Source: Hexactinellida sp. DTS-2022 | Lineage: Eukaryota; Porifera; Hexactinellida | Length of the DNA stretch: 64,000 nucleotides | Assembly (NCBI GenBank): GCA_028753945.1 | Contig: JAPNXP010000010.1 | Span: 4,095,042 to 4,159,041, forward strand | Direction: 5' to 3' | The notes under the pieces: model-generated | What the model was told of the DNA's origin: nothing | Databases searched by the model: none | The model's input: the letters and a program-made list of their open reading frames with translations, nothing else | Shown here: positions 54,960-64,000 of the stretch, piece by piece | Position numbering within the stretch: the stretch's first letter is position 1 | How the letters are laid out: each line of letters opens with the position of its first letter | Made by a program: the position numbers and the translations under genes

Positions 54960-55078
54960 TGGCCGAGTTTTGGGGAGCAGATTTTCCACTTGTCTGCTGT
55001 CTTTTGAAGAACAAGACTATTGCAACCTATGAGGCTATGCTTCAGGAACTGAAAGAGCTCTACTTGGACTCAACCCAG
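54960..55078 (+). pseudogene. MULE transposase fragment, left part
   Basis: The frame AEFWGADFPLVCCLLKNKTI, TYEAMLQELKELYLDSTQ matches the region between the two catalytic Asp residues of MULE transposases (PL.(F/C)CLLPNKT...Y). It is cut at 55078 by the Harbinger element. The fragment continues at 58876. Confidence 0.8.
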
Positions 55079-55801
55079 CGGCCGTATTCACTAAGAACTT
55101 AAGTACTAAGATCAATCTTAAGTCTTAAGATCGATCTTAAGACCGAATTTAAAAATAACTTTAAGGTAAATATGATTAGAATAGAGCATTATCCTAATTA
55201 AATACAAAACTAGTGTATAATTTAGTTATGGTAAGTTTATTTATTATTGATCTAGTAAAAATATATATTTCTTAATTTTCTTTTTTTGAGCAACAGTTGA
55301 GGCAATTAATGTCAAATTATTAGGAACAAAGAAGGATGATTCCCCACTCGTGTAAGACATAGCTTCTATTTATGTAGTTGTACTGCCTGCACGCCGACTG
55401 GCGAGTCTCTTATGATTATCTGTGGTGCCAATATTATTTTGACTTGATTGGATTCTATTATGAAAATTAAATGTTTTATGTATGTAATCTATAATGATTT
55501 ACGTACACTAGTAAATGTCTGGGAGCGAAATAACAACCTAAACTAGAAGTAGGATTATATAAGACCTCCTACTGGCTAAGTAGGAATAAGACCTTAAATA
55601 TCAAACGAAGATAAGGAATCTTCCTGGCAACCAAAACATCTATTGAATGTGATTATGAATGTACAATGTAATAACTTATACTGTTGAAATACCAATGTGA
55701 TCTTACTTGCACTCCGATGAAATTTCTCGAGTATAATTGTTAATAATGAAGAATGACATGCATATTTTCATTTGTTAGTGCTATTATCATACTTCTCTTT
55801 T

Positions 55802-56338
55802 CCAGGGATGGATCCAGCACAAAATATCTGGGGGGGTGCAATGCCCTGGGTTGGGCCTTAGAATTGTGGACGCCGTAGGAAGCGCCGCGGGTCAACTTTG
55901 CCAGTTTTTGGACTTTCTTTTTTAAGAACTGCATTTGAGAAGGCATCTTTCAAGAAAGTTGAAATTTATTTAATATATGTCAAAGAAATCTATTCTAAAT
56001 TCATACATAACTATAAATTTTAAAATTTATAATTGATTAATTAAACTATCCATTAGCCAACAATCACAATGAATCAACAGTTAACGAACGACAGTAAACG
56101 ATTAGTTAACAATTTTTCCTGACATTTGATATACTACGTTCCAAAGTATTCACAGAAAAGATAGGGAAGATTACTCTGATATATAACGCTCAACCAAACT
56201 CGGAAATTGTGCCGTCCCTATATATAATTTTGGAATTATATTTTAATATTCTTTGGGGGGGGGGGGGGGTTCGCACTCCCCCTGAGCCATTTTTGGGAGG
56301 GTGCAACCCCCCTGAACCCCCCGGTGGATCCATCCCTG
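55802..56338. mobile_element. hAT-type MITE in the Harbinger 5' region
   Basis: A 537-bp element with ends CAGGGATGGATCCAGC and GGTGGATCCATCCCTG, flanked by the exact 8-bp duplication CTCTTTTC (55794-55801 and 56339-56346). Related in its ends to the 158-bp MITEs at 37390 and 63287. Confidence 0.93.
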
Positions 56339-56352
56339 CTCTTTTCATCTAA

Positions 56353-57240
56353 ATGGCAGGAATGATTCCATTGTTTTTAGCAGAAGAATCGGAAAATTAT
56401 CTCGCTCGAGAGAGAGTGTTCAGAGATCGTAGTGATCCTTTGGAATTCTATGATGATCTAGAATTGGTGCAGCGTTACCGCTTCTCTAGGTCAGCAATAT
56501 TAAGGATTAAAGAAATCATTGTTGATCATCTTAATTCAACCGATAGATCTCATTCCACATGTACAAGTTTGTGTTGTTCTACAATTTTTTGCATCTGGGA
56601 CTTTTCAGATACTTTGTGGTGATGGAGTTCACGTGAGCCAACCCTCAGCTTGCAGGTACATTCGAGCCGTTGCACTCGGACTACAATCGGTATATTCAAA
56701 GTTTATTAGCATGCCCGGTTCTGCTGACAAGGCTACGATTAAGTCCCAGTTTTATGAGCTCGCGAACCTACCCGGTGTAATTGGACTTGTAGATGGAACA
56801 CATCTTTGTATTCAAGAGCCTTCTGAAAATGAGGCTGATTATGTAAACAGACATTTCTACCACTCCATAAATGTTCAAGCTTTCTGTCTACCTGATGGTA
56901 GATTTTCCGATGTATTGGCAAGATTCCCCGGTTCAGTACATGACTCGCGTATTTGGAAGCTCTTCAGGTTGGAACATATGTGGAGAATAACTTCTTGGTC
57001 GGAGAGCATATCTTAGGTGTTAGCGGGTATATGCTGAAATCCTATTTATTAACTCCATACCGGCAACCTGCTTGAAATGTCCAAGAGAATTATAATTATT
57101 CCCACAAAAAAACGCGTGTATTAATCGAGCAAACCTTTGGGAGGTGGAAGAAAAGATTTAATTGCCTTTACGGAGAGATCCGCATGGTTCCAGATAACAT
57201 CTGCACTATTATTCTTGCATGTCCTGTTCTTCATAAATAG
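56353..57240 (+). pseudogene. Harbinger (HARBI1-like) transposase pseudogene
   Basis: Starts MAGMIPLFLAEESENYLARE, with RVFRDRSDPLEFYDDLELVQ near residue 20. A frameshift falls near 56550. PHVQVCVVLQFFASGTFQIL and VHVSQPSACRYIR follow (helix-turn-helix region). The DDE core contains GLVDGTHLCI (Asp), ARFPGSVHDSRIW (Asp), a second shift near 57010, GVSGYMLKSYLLTPYR, and RVLIEQTFGRWKKRF near 57115-57160 (Glu). All three acidic positions survive, but frame changes and a stop separate them. The related frame at 63558 supports the start region. Known Harbinger transposases need the Myb/SANT partner; a broken copy of it lies downstream. Confidence 0.88.
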
Positions 57241-57704
57241 CTATTGTTTGGAATCAACCCATGTTGAAAGATTCCATTATTGATCATCATACAAGTATGA
57301 TGGATGAACCGTTGGCATTTGAGGAAACTGGGCATTTTGCTGCGAAACACTACAAGGATCAGTTTTTTATTCATAACTTTAGTTTAATTAAGAATGTATT
57401 TAACACTACTCTACAATTAATCTAATTTATATATCAAAGAGCATAAGTTGTATCTAATTCATCACATAAAGATTTAACAAAACATATAAACAACAAGTGC
57501 TTTGTATATTGTAACATGAAACAGTTCACTAAAATATAATATTAACATTGGAAATGAGAAATACAATAATTGAACGATATCGACATCAAAATTTCTACTT
57601 CATTTGCGTTACGAAAATAAACAGTGTCATTAATGATTTCGTAGGTCGGCGTCCTCCCGTATATATAAATTGCTGCTGAGGACTTACATTAACAATTCCG
57701 AAAA

Positions 57705-58235
57705 ATGGACCATAACCGCAAAACAAATTGGACCAGGGAAGAAGAATGCAGTCTCATTAATGAAATTGAATCAGCAGGTGTGATTTTGAGAGGCTCAGGA
57801 AATAGTGCTGACAAAAACAAAAAGAAGAAACAAATCTGGAGAGACATTGTAGTAAAACTAAATTCAGCATATGTCAATGGCAGAGCTGTAGAAGACGTCA
57901 AGAAAAAATGGACTAACCTTAAGCTAAACGCCAAGTCTTAAATTGATGCAAGCTTTAGGGCAGCCAGAAAGACTGGAGGGGGTACAAACACTGCTGGACA
58001 TGTAGAGACGAGGACATGCTCATTATATCAACAGATGGTAGTATTTCTGACTCTGCAGACCGGGTAACAGAGATGTTTCAAAACACCCCTGCTTTTAGTG
58101 AAATTTCAGATGCTGTTGACCTTTTCCAAGCACCAGCTGGGAACAATGAAATCCCAATAGCATCAAATAGCTTAACAGCATCAACAGAGGGTCCCGTTGA
58201 ATTTGAAGGAAGTCCAATTTTAGAGTCTCCATAAG
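57705..58235 (+). pseudogene. Harbinger Myb/SANT-like partner protein, broken
   Basis: Starts MDHNRKTNWTREEECSLINE, then KKKKQIWRDIVVKLNSAY and VEDVKKKWTNLKLNAK. The tryptophan spacing is that of the Myb/SANT-like domain (NAIF1/MSANTD type) encoded next to Harbinger transposases. A stop at 57939-57941 and a frameshift follow; the remainder appears in another frame (58016-58234, SISDSADRVTEMFQNTP). In the family this protein helps the transposase enter the nucleus and bind the ends. Confidence 0.82.
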
Positions 58236-58875
58236 TTGAAATCCCTACATATATGCCATCAAAGAAAAGTCTGTAGAGAAGGAGAACTGTTGATAACGAA
58301 GTTGTGTTATTGAGTGCTGCAGACTTACTTCCATTACAGCAGGAAGTTTTGTCTCAACAGATGGCTGTATTCTAAGCACAGCTTCAGTTGATAGAAGAGC
58401 AGTGTGAGTATTATAGATTGAAACGTCTAAGACTGATGGAAAAATCATGTAAATTATTTCCAACAGTCATGTGAATACATATGTAACCCTCTCTATGGTA
58501 ATGCATATTAGAACTAGGTAGGATTATCCCGATTATACATACATTTCAAACAATGTATATTCATACAAGCAAGAATATTATGCTACGAATTATATCATGT
58601 GATTCCACACATTACCAGAAACCTTTCAAAAATAATGTAAGTTTATTTGAAGTATAATATCAATCAAGGTAGATTAAATGTCGATAGAAGTAAGTAAGTT
58701 AGTGAAAATCGAATCAAATACAATACTTAAGACACCTCTAAGTTGCTTAAAGTTCGGTCTTAAGATCGAACTTTAATCTTAGTGAAAACCGATCTTAGTG
58801 AGTACTACTTAAGATCGTACTTAAGACTTAAGTACTAAGATTGATCTTAAGTTCTTAGAGTGAATACGGCCGCAG

Positions 58876-59052
58876 ATATCTTAATGAGTGACTTCGCAAA
58901 AGGTGCAATCCGAGCATTCCAAGAAACGTTTTCCGGACTAAACTGTACTGGCTGTTTTTTTCATCTTAGTCAGAGTCTTTGGCGACGAATACAAGCCGCA
59001 GGTTATCAGCATGATGGCCTTATAGAGAGAGCCTCCTGCCGCATATTCTAGC
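58876..59052 (+). pseudogene. MULE transposase fragment, right part
   Basis: DILMSDFAKGAIRAFQETF (second catalytic Asp in MSDFAKGA), then GCFFHLSQSLWRRIQAAGY (CxxH motif). It continues the left fragment at 54960-55078 across the Harbinger insertion with a one-base frame difference. It ends in a stop shortly after. Confidence 0.82.
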
Positions 59053-59255
59053 CTCTTGGGCCGGGATTGCCGAAACCTTCCATATACTATTATTTTGATT
59101 TGCCTGCTTGGACGATATGTTCTAAGAGTACTATTGCACGTTTGTCATCCTCTTTTTTAGAATGAGTCCTTTTCAGTTACCATCTTTGTAATTTTAAATT
59201 TATTCACTTATTTGGTATAAATTATCTTCTAGATAGACAAGATTCGAGTAGGTGT

Positions 59256-59958
59256 CCCCATGGCCTACATAATATACGGCTGTGTATGTCACCGAGAAGG
59301 CCAAAAATATAGAAGGCCAGTTTATAAATTTCATTCTAGTATAAATTATGCCTCTTATTGTTATTATTTGGTTTGTATATGGGGTAATCAACCATTGCGA
59401 GTCCAATGGAACCACTTTTCAGAATCTCAGATTTATGGTTAAGCTGTTGAGGCGCCATTTAATGATGATACAACAAATATACAATTCGTTTCTAAAGAAC
59501 TACGAGAAAATGAAGATAATTTGCTAATATACTTAGTATACATTTTCCGAATATATAATGTTTATGAATATATATAAACCGGCAATTATATACGTTTTAT
59601 GGACGAAAATGGTAAGTTGTAACTCGGATACTACTTGTAATTTAGCATGTGTTTGCTTTATAATTTTAAAAATTTTAGAATGTCGCCATTTTGTGATATA
59701 GTAGCCTTTGGGGTATGAAATATATCCCTATTTAGTATTACTATCATAAAATTACTAGAAAGTAGGAAGAAAATGAAATTTATGATATTTGAAAAAAAAT
59801 TCATTTTACCATAAATTGTTACCGTCACCAGGAAATGGCGCCTAAACAGCTTAACCACAAATCTGAGATTCTCTAGAATGAAATTTATAAACTGGCCTTT
59901 TATTTTTTTGGCCTTCTCTGTGACATACACGGCCGTATATTAAGTAGGCCATGGTGTC
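59256..59958. mobile_element. Element with ~100-bp inverted arms
   Basis: The left arm (GTGTCCCCATGGCCTAC, AATATACGG, GGCCAGTTTATAAATTTCAT) and the inverse right arm (59830-59958) pair over about 100 bp. A sub-block AATCTCAGATTTATGGTTAAG/GGCGCCATTT occurs on both sides. Related arms flank R1 copy C at 35895-37185, and another trace is at 16890-16930. No coding capacity. Confidence 0.75.
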
Positions 59959-59959
59959 C

Positions 59960-60615
59960 CCCTCCAAATTTTCATCTTTATGCTCAGCAGCTTGCTCTGT
60001 ATCTCGAGCACTTATAATTATTCATTTAGTTCAGAATCAGATTGAGTGTCAATTGAGGGTTCATCAATATCATCTAGCGTTTGAGCCATTTTGAGATTGA
60101 GTTCGTAGAACTTTTTTCATACCGACTAATTGGAATTCTGACACAAATAAATGAGTCTTTTGTCATTTACTATGTTTTCTCGGTGTTGACATAATGTAAA
60201 GTTAATTAGATGTTTGTTTACGTAGAGTTGTGTAATGGTAGTGAAATATTTAGAATTTCTATTCATTGTTTTCTATTTGCTAATCAGTTACATTATTAAT
60301 TCAATTATGTTTTGTAATTATTGTACTTGTAACCAAAAATCTCATTCATTATAAAATCATTACGATAATGAAGTGCATTGTTCATTTTTCTTTGTCTTTC
60401 CAATTTATTTAGACCTTATGTGTAAACTGTCTATTTATAGAAGGTCTATAGAAGCCTTTTAAAAATATGCAAAAAATTTCTAGAACGTCGATATTTCTGT
60501 AGACCAAAGATCCGCCCTTTATGGGTAATAGTATTTTAGTAAAAACCTGGTCTACATATAAGTTATTTATTCATTTTATTATCTCTTACCAAAGTAAAGT
60601 TACATATAATGCTCT
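59960..60615. other. Gene-free stretch
   Basis: AT-rich, probably intronic if the exon at 60623 is real. No features recognised. Confidence 0.4.
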
Positions 60616-60622
60616 AATTTAG

Positions 60623-60796
60623 GTTGCAATGAAAGAGTTCCTTTGTAAAGCTAGGGACAGTGACTCTCAAATTTATGCTCTAACTCAGAAATTTATAAAT
60701 TTAGAGGAGGATTTAGTTAGAAAGCAAAATCAGATGGATGAATTTCATTCTATTCGAAACACACGTAACCTTGATCAAGAAGATACACCAATATTG
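60623..60796 (+). CDS. Probable internal exon of an unidentified coiled-coil protein
   Basis: A 174-nt, 58-codon exon in phase 0 on both sides: acceptor CTCTAATTTAG ending 60622 and consensus donor GTAAGT at 60797. It encodes a charged helical segment (YALTQKFINLEEDLVRKQNQ) with heptad-like hydrophobics, then an acidic end (DQEDTPIL). It has no transposon motif, so a host gene is likely. The family is not recognised and flanking exons were not found. Confidence 0.5.
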
Positions 60797-61548
60797 GTAA
60801 GTCATTATTTTATATGAACTTTAAGTGTGATCTTGCACTGCGCTATCCATATTGTGCAGTGGATACACTATTTACGAATATCTCGAGACGGAGTAAATTT
60901 ATTCTTACTAAGCATTATAGGTTATTCCAATTTTATCAATATTTTTCTTGGACATGAATTTAGAGGTACCTTCTTTAAAACCTATACATTCTTTTGACAA
61001 AATAGACCATATTATTTGAATTGCCTTAGTTCTGAATCTATACCTCGCTTTTGACATCTTAACATTTTTGAATTGCTTATTGATTTATAATGAACAATCA
61101 ATATGTAATTGTTGATAAATCTAGTCATTTAGTTCTTTTATTTAGATTTAGATTTTGTATGTATACTACTATCTTTCTTTGTTGAATTGATTTGAGAATT
61201 CACATTCGAGACTAATTTTCTGAAATACAATTGGTGCCCACACACCTAGTATCTTCCTTAAGAAAGTCCAACCAAATATGTTGCAGTTAGAATAGTTACA
61301 TCTCCGCTGTTCACTGATTCATTTACTAAACTATCAGTTAGTTGAAATGATATGTTGCATGATGGAGAGGAGTAGATGGTATTTAGCGATTCATTTTCAT
61401 TTTAAATAAATATTTTCATTTACTACTATGGTCTCGACCACAAGATCTGAAGGCATTTTCAGTGAATGGTGATCCACATACTTTACCAAGTCATATTTAG
61501 TAGCGTCACTTAAGTCCAAATTTTTGTCTTTAGGTAGAAGTATTAGTA
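60797..61548. other. Gene-free stretch, possibly intron
   Basis: AT-rich sequence after the 60623-60796 exon. No further exon with good splice signals recognised. Confidence 0.4.
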
Positions 61549-62131
61549 GTCCAGCGGCATAGCCATAAAATTTCTACAGATTGTTCATATTTTGATTATA
61601 GCATCAAAATTTGTATATATGTACTTTGATTGAGAGCGAACATTTGATAAAATTATTCGATATTTATGGTAAATCACGGTGAATCTCGAATAATTTATCA
61701 AATCACGTTTACAGAGTCGTAGGTATATAATTATACTCAGGTAGTTGAGTGTAGTGAAAGAGGGGTCACTCGATTGGGTAAGGACACAATTGGAGAATGG
61801 AATTTTTGACACATTCCTGATACACTCCAGCGTTGCTATGGAAAATTCTTCCTAATATGGTCATGTGATGTATCAAATTATCAGAAATTTTATTTTCGAA
61901 ACCGAATTTAGCAATAAAAAGACGATATAACTTAAATTGAACAAGTTTTTATTGGAGATAAGTCCGGCGTACACTATTGGACGTTGTTAATTTGGCGAGC
62001 TGTTATGGCCGATTGGACACTCTTTCAATTGCGTCAATATCCAAAAATGTTCGCACTACATCAAAAATTTGTACATATTTGATTCCTTTATCAAAAGATG
62101 AAAAATTGTATGGTTGTGCCGCTGCACTATA
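61549..62131. repeat. Dispersed repeat with GTCCAGCGGCATAGCCATAAA end, copy 2
   Basis: Diverged copy of 14678-15245, same orientation, from AGTCCAGCGGCATAGCC to GGTTGTGCCGCTGCACT. Confidence 0.75.
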
Positions 62132-63017
62132 GGTAGAGTTGATAGTTAGCACTTTTAATATATGAATAAACTGAGTAACCACCGATAAATACAATAGACT
62201 GAAGAGTAGTAATGTTAAGATTCAAATAATTTTAATCAAGAATGACCAGAAGATACTGATCATAAAATTATTCAATGCTTTCTTCCGGTATTTATATAAA
62301 AGTGATTAAACTGATTAAATCTTTTCAATGAAAGTTCACTTTTGCTTTGTGAGAGACATTTGAGAATATTCACTTTAAACTTTAAGCGATGTTGACTTTC
62401 TAATATTTGGGTATAAGAAACGTGATACTTAGCTCACTCAACATGCAATATAAACCGAATTGCTGTTCTATTGGCTTATTCTGTAATTTATATCCTAAAA
62501 CATAGGAAAAGGCACAATCTTAATAAGGTGGCCATGGTAAACAAATATCTGGATGGCAATACAAAAATGTTCAAAAGCTTAAAACAGTATGTGGACTAAG
62601 TTTGCCATCCTTATCATTGATTGAACGCCATCTGTCATGTCATAGAAATCAAGTTAAGAATACTAGAGAACTTTACAAGCTGACTAGATAATTCATCTTT
62701 CAATTGCACACGTTTGAAGGGTGAATTTGCTTTAAAATTTTCAAAATTTTGTTAATAATATCTCAGAAATATGGAGTGTCGCTTTTGAATCCTGAACGTG
62801 AATCGTTCTGGATTTTAAGAGCTGCAAATGTGATTCGATGATCACGCGCGGTGCTAGATATATTCTGACGTTGTGTAATAAGCCAGCATGCCTTATAATT
62901 TAACCTATAGGCTTGTTTGACGGTTGAGTGTTGTTCAGATTTATAAAATCAACGAATTTAATTAAACATGGCCTTTCTAATATCTTCATCTCACCATGCG
63001 AAGTATATAGAAGACCT
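62132..63017. other. Gene-free stretch
   Basis: No coding frame or repeat boundary recognised. Confidence 0.4.
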
Positions 63018-63035
63018 GGGGCCTTATTCACTAAA

Positions 63036-63136
63036 CTTCTTAAACTTAAACTTAAACTCAAACTCAAACTTAATCTTAATCTTAAACTTAAACTTAAACT
63101 TAAACTTAAACTTAAACTTAAACTTAACTTAAACTT
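63036..63136. repeat. (TTAAAC)n tandem array in a Harbinger terminus
   Basis: About 16 units of ACTTAA/ACTTAAACTTAA with a few ACTCAA and TCTTAA variants. The Lys-Leu-rich frame across it is a translation artefact. Confidence 0.9.
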
Positions 63137-63151
63137 GGAAACTAGTATATA

Positions 63152-63490
63152 CAGTGGAAGCCGCTTAATCGGGAGACGGTTAATCGGGAAATTCGGTTAT
63201 TCGGGACGAGGCTTTGGAAACCAATTCGTATCAATAGTATAAAGTATGTCGGTTAATCGGGAGAACCGGGTAAACGGGACTAAATTCAGGCACGGATCCA
63301 CCGGGGGGGTGCGCACCCCCCCAACTCTTCATGAGATTGGACTCAAGAGACTATCACATTTCACAGATAGCTAAATTAGAGTGATAATTACGATATGGTT
63401 TAAATTTGCACCCCCCCACTAATTCTAGCCTGGATCCGTCCATGACTAAATTCCTACTCCAGAGGCGTCCCGATTAAGCGGATTCCACTG
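63152..63490. mobile_element. Pogo-like MITE, CAGTGGAAGCCGCTTAATCG ends, copy 2
   Basis: It lies between TA dinucleotides; the right end is CGATTAAGCGGATTCCACTG less its first base. Same family as 30340-30513 but carrying the 158-bp hAT-type MITE. Confidence 0.9.
63287..63444. mobile_element. 158-bp hAT-type MITE, copy 2
   Basis: Starts CAGGCACGGATCCACC and ends CTAGCCTGGATCCGTCCATG, flanked by the exact 8-bp duplication ACTAAATT (63279-63286 and 63445-63452). Inverse orientation to the copy at 37390. Confidence 0.93.
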
Positions 63491-63557
63491 TATATATAAA
63501 CTACGTCTATCAACATACAATAAACAACTATCAATTCTTTCTTTTATAGCACTCGCT

Positions 63558-64000
63558 TTTCTACTTGATCTCGATCTTTCACAAAGTTTGTCACGACAGA
63601 GAGTATTTCGTGATAGACTCAACCCAATTGATGTTTATAATGATACAGAATTTATCGCGCGTTACAGAGTTACTAAATATATGTTCGTTCAGCTGCAAGA
63701 AAAAGTTGGAACGTTCCTTCATCGATCAACTATTCGATCACATTCCATTCCAGCTCCCACACAATTAGCTGTCACATTACAATTTCTCGCCACCGGTTCA
63801 TTTCAAACGGTTGTCGCAACTTCACATGGGATATCCCAGCCTTCTGTTTCCCGATGTATCCGTACAGTGAAGATGCACTATGTTTTTTTGCCCGAGATTA
63901 TATAGTTTTCCCAAATCAAATAGATCAATTACGAATACAGCAAAAATTCTTGGAATTAAATGGCTTTCCACTTGTACTCGGATGTATTGACGGCACACAT
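63558..64000 (+). pseudogene. Harbinger transposase, N-terminal part, frameshifted
   Basis: LDLDLSQSLSRQRVFRDRLN, then NDTEFIARYRVTKYMFVQLQ and QFLATGSFQTVVATSHGISQ, with PSVSRCIRTV (helix-turn-helix region). After a poly-T run near 63878 the frame shifts and continues FPNQIDQLRIQQKFLELNGF and LVLGCIDGTH, the first catalytic Asp, at the window edge. The shift may be a mutation or a short intron. Homologous to 56353-57240. Confidence 0.8.

Larger units (their letters stand above)
55079..58872 (+). mobile_element. Complete PIF/Harbinger element
   Basis: A 3794-bp element with ends CGGCCGTATTCACTAAGAAC and, inverted on the right, CGGCCGTATTCACTCTAAG. Both are followed by AACTTAAG/GATCTTAAG palindromic units. 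It is flanked by the 3-bp duplication CAG (55076-55078 and 58873-58875), as expected for Harbinger. It carries the two genes typical of the superfamily, a DDE transposase and a Myb/SANT protein, both broken, plus a later hAT-type MITE. It is inserted in a MULE transposase fragment. Confidence 0.9.
63018..64000 (+). mobile_element. Second PIF/Harbinger element, right side outside the window
   Basis: The left end GGGGCCTTATTCACTAAACTTC resembles the TATTCACTAAGAAC end of the element at 55079. It is followed by a TTAAAC tandem array, a nested pogo-like MITE and a Harbinger transposase frame that runs to the window edge. Confidence 0.75.

Noticed and set aside
56739..56921. Minus-strand frame opposite the Harbinger transposase
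   Set aside because: It is antisense to the conserved DDE-coding region and has no features of its own.
62928..63242. Lys-Leu repeat protein
   Set aside because: It is the translation of the TTAAAC array in a Harbinger terminus.

Overview
This window is AT-rich eukaryotic nuclear DNA dominated by DNA transposons. GT-AG introns, THAP/P-type, Transib (RAG1-like), Ginger, MULE, PIF/Harbinger, hAT and Helitron genes, and one DIPK1/FAM69-like animal gene point to an invertebrate metazoan. The sequence alone does not settle the phylum. I saw no bacterial-type operons, rRNA, tRNA or CRISPR.

Layout: 1-2353 holds a decayed P-type transposase. 2812-9120 is a stack of elements centred on a Transib transposon (3825-7148). 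Its ends begin with the RSS-heptamer sequence CACAGTG, it has a 5-bp target duplication (CCCCA), and it carries a broken RAG1-like transposase. 11216-12439 is the best host gene, an open DIPK1/FAM69-like kinase-fold reading frame. 12551-14266 shows one hAT-type MITE inside the end of another. 16368-16597 and 60623-60796 are probable exons of unidentified genes.

18628-25053 is a complete Ginger1-type transposon with a 4-bp duplication (TAGA) and long inverted termini. It carries a ten-exon gene that splices in silico to an uninterrupted 801-residue protein: integrase zinc finger, D-D-35-E core, GPY motif, then an OTU cysteine-protease domain. 31835-33966 is a young MULE with perfect outer termini, a 9-bp duplication and an intact 477-residue FLYWCH/MULE transposase.

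34810-39504 is a Helitron pseudogene split by a 2.8-kb Transib-ended element. 40061-41733 is a hAT relic and 42191-45090 a second P-type relic on the minus strand. About 48240-48790 holds a reverse-transcriptase fragment. 50753-53032 is a decayed PHD-FLYWCH-MULE gene. 54960-59052 is another MULE gene fragment split by a complete 3.8-kb Harbinger element (55079-58872). A second Harbinger element starts near 63018 and runs off the window.

Many short non-autonomous elements fill the gaps. They fall into a pogo-like group (TA flanks, ends starting CAGT or CAGG), a hAT-like group (8-bp duplications), and Transib-ended elements (5-bp duplications). Their nesting gives a readable order of insertion. 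The two apparently functional mobile genes, Ginger and the 32-kb MULE, could mobilise relatives elsewhere; the other transposases are broken.
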